31,316 nt of DNA from an uncultured Caulobacter sp. (GTDB lineage Bacteria > Pseudomonadota > Alphaproteobacteria > Caulobacterales > Caulobacteraceae): the NCBI GenBank assembly GCA_937925635.1, contig CALALX010000009.1:1-31316 (forward strand). Reading direction: 5' to 3'. Shown one piece after another: positions 22,258-29,428 of the stretch. Both the position numbers and the translations under genes were made by a program. The notes below the pieces were generated by a model that was not told the origin of the DNA, made no database searches, and worked only from the letters and a program-made list of their open reading frames with translations. Every line of letters starts with the position of its first letter. The first letter of the stretch is position 1.

Positions 22258-23538
22258 ATGCGTCGTGTCGTCGTCACCGGTCTCGGTCTGCTGACCCCCC
22301 TCGGCCACGGGGTGGACGTCACCTGGAAGAACCTCCTGGCGGGCAAGTCCGGCGCCGGCCGGATCACGACCTTCGACCCGACCGACTACGGCTGCCAAGT
22401 CGCCTGCGAAGTCCCGCGCGTCGACGGCCGCGGCGGCGGCGGCCCCGAGGTCGAGGGATCGTTCGATCCCAGCGGGACCATGGCGCCGAAGGACCAGCGC
22501 AAGGTCGACGACTTCATCCTCTACGCCATGGCCGCCGCTGATGAAGCGGTCGCCGACGCCGGTCTCAAGGAGATCGACGAGGAAACCGCCTACCGCACCG
22601 GCGTGATCATCGGCTCGGGCATCGGCGGTCTTAACACCATCGCCGAGACGGCGATCGAGCTGCGCGACAAGGGGCCGCGCCGCATCAGCCCCTTCTTCAT
22701 CCCGTCGGCCCTGATCAACCTCGCCTCGGGCCAGGTGTCGATCCGCTACGGCTTCAAGGGCCCGAACCACTCGGTGGTCACCGCCTGCGCCACGGGGGCC
22801 CACGCCATCGGCGACGCAGCTCGGCTGATCAAGTACGGCGACGCCGACATCATGATCGCGGGCGGGGCCGAGGCCTCGATCTGCCCGATCGGAGTCGCCG
22901 GCTTCGTCGCCTGCCGCGCCATGGCCACCGACTTCAACGACACGCCCGAGAAGGCGTCACGCCCCTACGACAAGGACCGCGGCGGGTTCGTGATGGGGGA
23001 GGGCGCGGGCATCCTCGTGCTTGAGGAGTACGAGCACGCCAAGGCCCGCGGCGCGAAGATCTATGCCGAGGTGGTCGGCTACGGCCTGTCGGGCGACGCC
23101 TACCACATCACCGCCCCGTCCGAGGACGGCGACGGCGGCTTCCGCGCCATGAAGGCGGCCTTGAAGGACTCGGGCCTCCAGGCCTCCGACATCGGCTACG
23201 TCAACGCCCACGGCACCTCGACCATGGCCGACGGCCTGGAGCTGGGCGCGGTCACCCGCCTGCTCGGCGACCATGCGAAGAACGCCAAGATGTCGTCGAC
23301 CAAGTCGATGACCGGCCACCTGCTGGGCGCCGCGGGCGCGGTGGAGTCGATCTTCACCATCCTGGCCCTGCGCGATCAGATGGTTCCCCCGACCATCAAC
23401 CTCGACAACCCGGAATTCGACACCGAGATCGACCTGGTCCCGCACAAGGCGAAGCCGGTTGAGATGACGGCGGCGATGTCGAACAGCTTCGGCTTCGGGG
23501 GCACCAATGCCTGCGTGATCTTCAAGAAGGCTCCGTGA
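22258..23538 (+). CDS. fabF: FabF, 3-oxoacyl-ACP synthase II
   Basis: 426 residues from ATG 22258. It opens MRRVVVTGLGLLTPLGHGV, as KAS II enzymes do. The active site has Cys177 (TACATG), His318 (NAHGTST), Lys349 and His354 (KSMTGHLLGAAG), and the late gate loop NSFGFGGTNA. It joins malonyl-ACP to the growing acyl chain with loss of CO2. It is slightly longer than E. coli FabF (413), partly through a Gly/Pro-rich insert around residues 56-74 (DGRGGGGPEVEGSFDPSG). Its stop overlaps the mltG start (GTGA). Confidence 0.97.
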   Translation: MRRVVVTGLGLLTPLGHGVDVTWKNLLAGKSGAGRITTFDPTDYGCQVACEVPRVDGRGGGGPEVEGSFDPSGTMAPKDQRKVDDFILYAMAAADEAVADAGLKEIDEETAYRTGVIIGSGIGGLNTIAETAIELRDKGPRRISPFFIPSALINLASGQVSIRYGFKGPNHSVVTACATGAHAIGDAARLIKYGDADIMIAGGAEASICPIGVAGFVACRAMATDFNDTPEKASRPYDKDRGGFVMGEGAGILVLEEYEHAKARGAKIYAEVVGYGLSGDAYHITAPSEDGDGGFRAMKAALKDSGLQASDIGYVNAHGTSTMADGLELGAVTRLLGDHAKNAKMSSTKSMTGHLLGAAGAVESIFTILALRDQMVPPTINLDNPEFDTEIDLVPHKAKPVEMTAAMSNSFGFGGTNACVIFKKAP

Positions 23539-24563
23539 GCAGAAAAGCCGCCAGATCCGAGGGGCTCCCGTTGATGCGGCGGCTGGTCATCATGGGCATG
23601 AGCGGCTTCGCCGTGCTCTGCATCGCGCTGATGCTGGGCGGCCTGTGGGCCGTCTGGACCTATCGCGGCCCGGGCCCGGAGGCGAAGGGCGGCGAGATCA
23701 CCTCGGTGATGCTGCGGCGCGGCGCGGGCCTTAACGAGATCGCCTCCTCGCTGGAGCGGGCGGGCGTGATCCGGTCGGGCGCGATCTTCAAGGCCGCCGC
23801 GCAGGTGACCGGCGCGGCGCGCGAACTGAAGGCCGGCGAGTACGAATTCGCCTCCGGCGCCTCGATGGCGCGGGTGCTGGACGACATCCGCGCCGGCCGC
23901 ATCGTGCGCCACCAGGTCACCATCCCCGAGGGCGCGACCTCGGAAATGGTCATCGAGATCCTCAATCGCGAGGAAGCGCTCACCGGCATCGCCCCGACCC
24001 CGCCCGAGGGCACGGTGCTGCCAGAGACCTACGACTTCCAGCGCGGCGAGGATCGCGCCGCGGTCCTGCAGCGGATGATGGACGCCCGCGATACGCTGCT
24101 GGCCACCCTGTGGTCGAAGCGCCAGCCGGGCCTGCCGGTGACAACGCCTGAGGAGGCGGTGATCCTGGCCTCGATCGTCGAGAAGGAGACCGGCGTCGCC
24201 AGCGAGCGGCCGCAGGTGGCCTCGGTCTTCACCAACCGCCTGCGCAAGGGCATGCGGCTGGAGAGCGACCCGACGATCATCTACTTCATCACCAAGGGCA
24301 AACCGCTCGGCCGCCGGATCCTGAAGTCGGAGCTGGAAAACCCGGCCAACACCTACAACACCTATCTGATCGATGGCTTGCCGCCGACGCCGATCGCCAA
24401 TCCCGGCCGCGCCTCGCTGGCCGCCGTGCTCGATCCGCCGCGGACCGACTACCTGTTCTTCGTCGCCGACGGCACCGGCGGCCACACCTTCGCGGCGACC
24501 TATGCCGAGCACGAGGAGAACGTCCGCAAGTGGCGCGAGTACCGCGCCAGGACGGGCAAGTAG
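23535..24563 (+). CDS. mltG: MltG, endolytic murein transglycosylase
   Basis: 342 residues from GTG 23535, overlapping the fabF stop; ATG 23574 is an alternative that removes 13 residues. One membrane helix (about 18-42) anchors it with the rest in the periplasm. A LysM-like region comes next (VMLRRGAGLNEIASSLERAGVI), then the YceG catalytic domain with ASIVEKETG (the catalytic Glu lies here, residues 216-218), SVFTNRLRKGMRLESDPTIIY and NTYLIDGLPPTPI. MltG cuts nascent glycan strands inside the chain and sets glycan length. Its place directly after fabF is common in proteobacteria. The stop abuts the yicC ATG with no bases between. Confidence 0.95.
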   Translation: MSRKAARSEGLPLMRRLVIMGMSGFAVLCIALMLGGLWAVWTYRGPGPEAKGGEITSVMLRRGAGLNEIASSLERAGVIRSGAIFKAAAQVTGAARELKAGEYEFASGASMARVLDDIRAGRIVRHQVTIPEGATSEMVIEILNREEALTGIAPTPPEGTVLPETYDFQRGEDRAAVLQRMMDARDTLLATLWSKRQPGLPVTTPEEAVILASIVEKETGVASERPQVASVFTNRLRKGMRLESDPTIIYFITKGKPLGRRILKSELENPANTYNTYLIDGLPPTPIANPGRASLAAVLDPPRTDYLFFVADGTGGHTFAATYAEHEENVRKWREYRARTGK

Positions 24564-25445
24564 ATGGCCCTGTCGGGGATGACCGGCTTCGGCCGGGCCG
24601 AGGGCGCCCTCGGCGACTGGAGCTGGGCGGTCGAGGCCCGGTCGGTCAACGGCCGCAACCTTGAGACCCGATTCAAGGCGCCGCCGGGCTTCGACGCCCT
24701 GGAAAGGGCGGCTCGCGACGCCGCCCAGGCGCGCTTCGCTCGCGGCCAGGTCAGCGTCAACGTTCAGACGCGTCGCGCCGAGTCGGCCGTCGCCGTCCAG
24801 GTCAACGCCGCGGCGCTGGAGCGCTACCTCGCCGCCGTCGAGCCGCTGGTGAAGGCCAAGCGCGTCCGCAAGCCCCGCGCCGATGGCCTGCTGGCGCTTC
24901 GCGGCGTTCTGGAGGCCGCCGAGGGGGTGGAGGATCCGGAGGCCCGCGCCGCGCTTGAAGCGGCCATCGCGGCTTCCATCGCCCTGGCGCTTGACGGCCT
25001 GCGGTCCGCCCGGCTCGACGAAGGCGCGGCCCTGACCCCCGTGCTCGGAGGGCTGATCGACCGGATCGAGGCGCTCGTCGCCGCCGCCGAGACCGAGTCG
25101 GCCGGCCATCCCGCCGTGATCCGGGACCGCTTCACCCGCCGCATGGCCGAGCTGCTCGGACAGGCCGCGCCGGAAGAGCGGGTGGTCCAGGAGGCCGCCG
25201 TCATGGCCACCCGGGCCGACGTGCGCGAGGAACTCGATCGCCTGACCGGCCACGTCGCCGCCGCCCGCGCCCTGATGGCCGGGGAGGGCGCCGCCGGCCG
25301 CCGGCTGGACTTCCTGACCCAGGAGTTCATGCGCGAGGCCAACACGATGTGCTCGAAATCGGCGACGCCGGCCTTGACCGCGATCGGCCTCGACCTCAAA
25401 GCGGTGATCGAGCAGTTCCGCGAGCAGGTGCAGAATGTCGAGTGA
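24564..25445 (+). CDS. YicC/YloC family endoribonuclease
   Basis: 293 residues from ATG 24564. It starts SGMTGFGRAEG, the family signature, and SVNGRNLETRFKAP follows. The conserved C-terminal part (DUF1732) ends with GRRLDFLTQEFMREANTMCSKS and AVIEQFREQVQNVE, which carry the conserved acidic and Asn residues tied to metal binding. E. coli YicC has been linked to RNA cleavage and to small-RNA turnover. It starts on the base after the mltG stop and overlaps gmk by 11 bases, so all three are probably translated together. The yicC-gmk pairing is widespread, though its reason is not known. Confidence 0.92.
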   Translation: MALSGMTGFGRAEGALGDWSWAVEARSVNGRNLETRFKAPPGFDALERAARDAAQARFARGQVSVNVQTRRAESAVAVQVNAAALERYLAAVEPLVKAKRVRKPRADGLLALRGVLEAAEGVEDPEARAALEAAIAASIALALDGLRSARLDEGAALTPVLGGLIDRIEALVAAAETESAGHPAVIRDRFTRRMAELLGQAAPEERVVQEAAVMATRADVREELDRLTGHVAAARALMAGEGAAGRRLDFLTQEFMREANTMCSKSATPALTAIGLDLKAVIEQFREQVQNVE

Positions 25446-26097
25446 AGAGGCCCGGCCGACGCGGGGCCTGATGCTGATGGTCGTGGCGCCGTCGGGGGTC
25501 GGAAAGACCTCCCTGACGCGCCGGCTGGTGGCTGACCACTCCGACCTGCACCTGTCGATCTCGGCCACGACGCGGCTGCCCCGGCCGGGCGAGCACGACG
25601 GTCGCGACTACCACTTCGTCGATCGCCCCACCTTCGACGCCATGATCGAACGGCGCGAGTTCCTCGAATGGGCCGAGGTCTACGGCAACCGCTACGGCAG
25701 CCCGCGGGGTCCGATCATGGAGGCGCTGGCCCGCGGCGAGAGCACCCTGTTCGACATCGACTTCCAGGGAGCCATGAAGATCTGCGAACAGGCCAGGCAG
25801 GACTGCGTCCTCGTCTACATCCTGCCGCCCTCGCTGGCGGAGATGAGCCGCCGCCTGCACGCCCGCTCGCAGGACAGCGAGGCGGTGATCCGCGAGCGGA
25901 TCGCCCGGGCCAAGGAGGAGCTCGAGAACTGGAAGGTGTTCGACTACGTCGTCCTGAACGACGACTTCGACCGCGCCTACGCCGAACTCGCCCACATCTA
26001 CCACGCCGAACGCCGCAAGGCCGCCCGCAACACCTGGATCGAACCCTTTGTGCAGGACCTGCTGGCGGAGGACGTTCCGGAGGTTGGGGAAGGCTAG
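25435..26097 (+). CDS. gmk: Gmk, guanylate kinase
   Basis: 220 residues from ATG 25435, 11 bases inside the end of yicC. The P-loop is APSGVGKTSL (18-27). The GMP-binding set follows: SISATTRLPRPGEHDGRDYHFV, FLEWAEVYGNRYGSPR and LFDIDFQGA (each quoted in part or whole). It phosphorylates GMP to GDP with ATP and links to purine synthesis, for which PurF is also encoded in this window. It ends at TAG 26095-26097, and the CTAG there also holds the stop of the convergent rsmA. Length and motifs are normal. Confidence 0.96.
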   Translation: MSSEEARPTRGLMLMVVAPSGVGKTSLTRRLVADHSDLHLSISATTRLPRPGEHDGRDYHFVDRPTFDAMIERREFLEWAEVYGNRYGSPRGPIMEALARGESTLFDIDFQGAMKICEQARQDCVLVYILPPSLAEMSRRLHARSQDSEAVIRERIARAKEELENWKVFDYVVLNDDFDRAYAELAHIYHAERRKAARNTWIEPFVQDLLAEDVPEVGEG

Positions 26098-26915
26098 CTG
26101 GAAAGCGCCCGCGCCAACCTGAGAAACCCCTCCACCGGCACCGTCTCGGCCCGCACGTTCGGGTCGATGCCGGCCGTCTCGCAGAGGGCCTCGCCGCCCA
26201 GCGCCTTGAGGCTCGAGCGCAGCATCTTCCGCCGTTGGCCGAAGGCGGCGGCGGTGACCTTCTCCAGCGCCGCGACCAGGTCGGCCGGCGGGGCATCCTC
26301 CAGCGGGTCCAGCCGGACCACCGCCGAGGCCACCTTGGGCGGCGGGGTGAAGGCTCTTGCGGGAAGGTCCATGACCACCTTGGCTCTCGCTAGCGCCTGG
26401 GAGACCACGCTCAGCCGGCCGTAGGCGTCGGCGCCGGCCGGGGCGGCGATGCGGTCGGCGACTTCCTTCTGGAACATCAGGGTCATGGAGACCGGCCGCC
26501 ACGTCCCGGTCAGCCACTTGATCAGCAGCGGCGTGCCGACGTTGTAGGGGAGGTTGGAGACCACATGCCCCGGCCCGCCGGCCAGCGCCGCCTCGTCGAC
26601 CTTCAAAGCGTCGCCCTCGACCACGGTCAGGCGGCCGTCTGAGACTGCCGCCAGCTCGCTGAGCAGCGGCAGGAAGCGGCTGTCCTTCTCCACCGCGATG
26701 ACATTGGCGCCGGCCTCGACCAGCGCCCGCGTCAGGCCGCCGGGCCCGGGGCCGACCTCGATCACCGTCTGGCCCTCCAACGGCCCGGCCAGCCGCGCGA
26801 TCTTCCGCGTGATGTTGAGGTCCAGCAGGAAGTGCTGGCCAAAGCTCTTGTCGGCCAGCAGGCCGTGTTCGGCCAGGCTCTCGCGGAGCGGGGGGAGGGT
26901 GTCCAGCTGGCTCAT
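26094..26915 (-). CDS. rsmA: RsmA (KsgA), 16S rRNA dimethyladenosine transferase
   Basis: 273 residues from ATG 26915. A GTG 15 bases upstream (inside the palindromic repeat) is in frame, but the ATG gives a normal N-terminus and AAGGA from the repeat tip lies four bases before it. KSFGQHFLLD and the SAM-binding motif VIEVGPGPGGLT (51-62) are diagnostic, followed by NLPYNVGTPLL (motif IV) near 118. It dimethylates two adjacent adenines near the 3' end of 16S rRNA in late 30S assembly. It ends the lptD-surA-pdxA-rsmA run, a conserved proteobacterial order. The stop is the minus reading of CTAG shared with gmk. Confidence 0.96.
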   Translation of the reverse strand: MSQLDTLPPLRESLAEHGLLADKSFGQHFLLDLNITRKIARLAGPLEGQTVIEVGPGPGGLTRALVEAGANVIAVEKDSRFLPLLSELAAVSDGRLTVVEGDALKVDEAALAGGPGHVVSNLPYNVGTPLLIKWLTGTWRPVSMTLMFQKEVADRIAAPAGADAYGRLSVVSQALARAKVVMDLPARAFTPPPKVASAVVRLDPLEDAPPADLVAALEKVTAAAFGQRRKMLRSSLKALGGEALCETAGIDPNVRAETVPVEGFLRLARALSS

Positions 26916-26917
26916 TG

Positions 26918-27022
26918 CGTCCTTCGACACGCCGCTTCGCGGCTGCTCAGGATGACTAGGGGGAGAGGCGCTTCAAATCCAGTCATGCTGAGCAGCGCTC
27001 GCAGAGTGCGTGTCGAAGCACG
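26918..27022. repeat. Palindromic intergenic repeat, family 2, copy 2
   Basis: Outer arms CGTCCTTCGACACGC (26918-26932) and GCGTGTCGAAGCACG (27008-27022) pair at 14 of 15. Inner arms GCTGCTCAGGATGACT (26942-26957) and AGTCATGCTGAGCAGC (26981-26996) pair at 15 of 16. It has the same plan and nearly the same arm sequences as the copy at 20904-21008, with a different loop. It fills most of the pdxA-rsmA gap inside an operon. On the minus strand the tip GTGTCGAAGGACG runs right up to the rsmA ATG. Confidence 0.88.
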
Positions 27023-27030
27023 CAGGGCCT

Positions 27031-28032
27031 CTACGCCCGCCGCGCCGCGATCTCGGCCGCCAGCCGGATAGCCGCGATCAGGCTGTCGGCGCGGGCCAAG
27101 CCCCGGCCGGCGATGTCGAAGCCCGTGCCGTGGTCCGGCGAGGTGCGCACGATCGGCAGGCCCAGGGTGACGTTCACCCCGCCCCAGAAGTCGAGCATCT
27201 TGACCGGGATCAGGGCCTGGTCGTGATACATGCAGAGCACCGCGTCGTAGCGGCTCCGCGCCTCGGCGTGGAACAGGGTGTCGGCCGGCGACGGGCCGAC
27301 GGCGTCGACGTCCAGCTCACGCAGCGCCCGGACCGCGGGGGCGATGGTCTCCACCTCCTCCCGGCCGATGGTCCCCGACTCGCCGGCGTGCGGGTTGAGG
27401 CCGGCCACGGCCAGTCTCGGCGCGGCGATGCCGAAATCGCGCCGCAGGGCCTGGGCGAGGACAAGACCCGCGTTGACGATACGCTCGATCGTCAGCCGCG
27501 AGGACACCATCGCCAGCGGCTCGTGGATGGTCACCAGCGCCACCCGCAGATCGGCGGCGGTCAGCATCATCACCGGCCCGCGCGCGCCGTCGTGGCGGCT
27601 GGCGGCGGTCAGCTCGGCGAGGAACTCGGTGTGGCCGGGAAAGCCGAAGCCGGCGGCGTAGAGGGGGGCCTTGGCGATCGGGGCGGTGACCAGGCCGCCG
27701 ACCTGTCCCGACAGGGCCAGGCCGACCCCGGTCTCGATCCAACGGATCACGGCGGCGGCGTAGGCCGGTGACGGCTGTCCCGCGACCACCGGCGTCGTCA
27801 GCGGCAGGTCGAGAACCGGAATGGCGTCGGGGAAGACGCGGGCGGCTTCCTCCGGGCCCGTCACCGTCGCCACCGGACCGCCGCCCCCCGGCGCCGATTC
27901 CAGCGCGAGGCTGTCTCCGACGACCATGAAGGCGGGGCCGCCGTCGCGCAGCGCCCGCCAGGCCTTGACGGTGATTTCGGGGCCGATCCCGGCGGGGTCG
28001 CCGAGGCTCAGGGCCAGTGGGGGTCGCGTCAA
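27031..28032 (-). CDS. pdxA: PdxA, 4-hydroxythreonine-4-phosphate dehydrogenase
   Basis: 333 residues from TTG 28032, which overlaps the surA stop as TTGA; no ATG or GTG lies near, and this start gives the usual LALSLGDPAGIGPE beginning. The three metal-binding histidines of the E. coli enzyme are present with constant spacing (His170, His215, His270), in VTIHEPLA, LNPHAGESG and YHDQALIPVK. HTEFLAEL near 134 is the substrate region. It oxidises 4-phosphohydroxy-threonine with NAD(P) in pyridoxal-phosphate synthesis. PLP is also the cofactor of Alr, encoded at 11.2-12.3 kb. It lies between surA and rsmA. Confidence 0.96.
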   Translation of the reverse strand: MTRPPLALSLGDPAGIGPEITVKAWRALRDGGPAFMVVGDSLALESAPGGGGPVATVTGPEEAARVFPDAIPVLDLPLTTPVVAGQPSPAYAAAVIRWIETGVGLALSGQVGGLVTAPIAKAPLYAAGFGFPGHTEFLAELTAASRHDGARGPVMMLTAADLRVALVTIHEPLAMVSSRLTIERIVNAGLVLAQALRRDFGIAAPRLAVAGLNPHAGESGTIGREEVETIAPAVRALRELDVDAVGPSPADTLFHAEARSRYDAVLCMYHDQALIPVKMLDFWGGVNVTLGLPIVRTSPDHGTGFDIAGRGLARADSLIAAIRLAAEIAARRA

Positions 28033-29378
28033 CGTTGCTCGATGGTGGCGGTGCCGCGGAGGTCGCGGAGCAGACGCCGGGATATCATCGAAAGCTGCTG
28101 GCCGACCAGGCGGCTTTCGATCTGCTGCGCCGTCGGGATCTGGGCGCCGCTCTGACGACGGCCGCAGACCATGATGACGTGCAGGCCCGCGTTGGTGCGG
28201 ATCGGCTGCGACAGTTGGCCATCCGGCGTGCTGGCCACGGCGGCCTGGAAGCCCTCGGTCAGCCCGGCGATTTCCGCCTCGCCGAGATCGCCGGCCATGA
28301 CGCCCTCGACGGCGCCGGCCTTGGTCTCCAGGTCGGCGCAGCCGGTCACCTGCGGCCGCAGGGATTCAAGCAGCGTCGCTGCGGCCTGCACCTGCTCGGG
28401 CGACGCGTCCTGAGCCAGCGGCACGGCGGCCTGTTTGAGCGTGACCAGCTGGACGTTGGAGCCGGCGCGCTTGTCGCGCAGATAGACGATGTAGACGCCA
28501 TCCTGGGTGACGATCGGGTTCGACAGCTGTCCGGGGCGCAGCTGCTCGAGTACCGCCTCGACTTCGGGCGGCGTCTCGCCCGAACCGATCCAGCCGGCGT
28601 CGCCGCCGTTAGCGGCGGTCGCCGAGGAGGAGAACTGGCGGGCCACGGCCGGGAAGGGCGCGCCCTGCTGGATCTGCGCGATCAGCTGGCCGGCCCCCTG
28701 GACGGCGTTGTCGACGCCGCCGACCCGGGTGGGATCGATGACGACTTCGCTGATCTGGTACTGCGGCTTGCTGGCCGAAGCGGTCAGCTGCTCCTGGACG
28801 GCCTTGATCTGATCCTGGCCGATGCGCAGGCGCGAGCCGTAACGGCCCCGGATGTAACCCTGCCAGCTGACCTCGGCGCGAATCTGCTCGCGCAGGGTCT
28901 CCGGCCCGATGCCCTGGGCGCGCAGTTGGGCCAGCATCTGCTCGCCCGTCATGTTGTTGCTGCGGGCGATCTCGGCCAGTTCGGCATCGACGTCGGCGTC
29001 GGTGGCGACGATGTCGGCCTTGTGTTCCTTCTCGACCTTCCGCAGCTCCTGGATCTGCAGCCGTTCCTCGATCAGCGACCGCATGGCTTCGCGCTGCAGC
29101 TGCGGGATCGTGTCCTCGTCGGGCTGAATTCCGGCGGTCACGGCCAGCAGACGCATGCGCTGGACCAGGTCGTAGGTCGAGATGATGTCGTCGTTGACGA
29201 TCGCGGCGACGCTTTCACCGAGCGTCGATTCCGGCATCGCGGAGAGGGCCGCTTCGGCGGAACCGGGAACCGGGGGCGCCTCCTGGGCCTGTGCCACGGG
29301 GGCGAAGCCGAGGCTCAGGGCGGACACAGCCGCCATGGCCAGCCCCGTCACGCTACGCGCCGACTTCATCAATCTCAT
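28029..29378 (-). CDS. surA: SurA-like periplasmic chaperone/peptidyl-prolyl isomerase
   Basis: 449 residues from ATG 29378, with AGGGGAA upstream; longer in-frame starts would put residues before the signal peptide. The signal ends near AQA-QE (31/32). The SurA N-terminal domain begins VAAIVNDDIISTYDLVQRM, the classic opening. A parvulin domain follows (about 205-305): YQISEVVI, FPAVARQFSSSATAANGGDAGWI (quoted in part), PGQLSNPIVTQDGVYIVYL. A second, degenerate parvulin-like part (about 310-435) keeps the end LSQPIRTNAGLHVIMV but not the GGD-G-W core. SurA escorts outer-membrane proteins, including LptD, to BAM. It stands between lptD and pdxA. Confidence 0.93.
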   Translation of the reverse strand: MRLMKSARSVTGLAMAAVSALSLGFAPVAQAQEAPPVPGSAEAALSAMPESTLGESVAAIVNDDIISTYDLVQRMRLLAVTAGIQPDEDTIPQLQREAMRSLIEERLQIQELRKVEKEHKADIVATDADVDAELAEIARSNNMTGEQMLAQLRAQGIGPETLREQIRAEVSWQGYIRGRYGSRLRIGQDQIKAVQEQLTASASKPQYQISEVVIDPTRVGGVDNAVQGAGQLIAQIQQGAPFPAVARQFSSSATAANGGDAGWIGSGETPPEVEAVLEQLRPGQLSNPIVTQDGVYIVYLRDKRAGSNVQLVTLKQAAVPLAQDASPEQVQAAATLLESLRPQVTGCADLETKAGAVEGVMAGDLGEAEIAGLTEGFQAAVASTPDGQLSQPIRTNAGLHVIMVCGRRQSGAQIPTAQQIESRLVGQQLSMISRRLLRDLRGTATIEQR

Positions 29379-29428
29379 AGTTCCCCTGAATGCTCCGGCG
29401 GGCGGGAAAGTCTCGTTCCGGCCGTTCG

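Noticed and set aside
23376..25568. Open frame of about 730 codons on the minus strand opposite fabF, mltG and yicC
   Set aside because: It runs antisense to three well-supported genes, its product is low-complexity Gly/Arg/His/Gln-rich sequence with no motif, and such frames are expected in GC-rich DNA.
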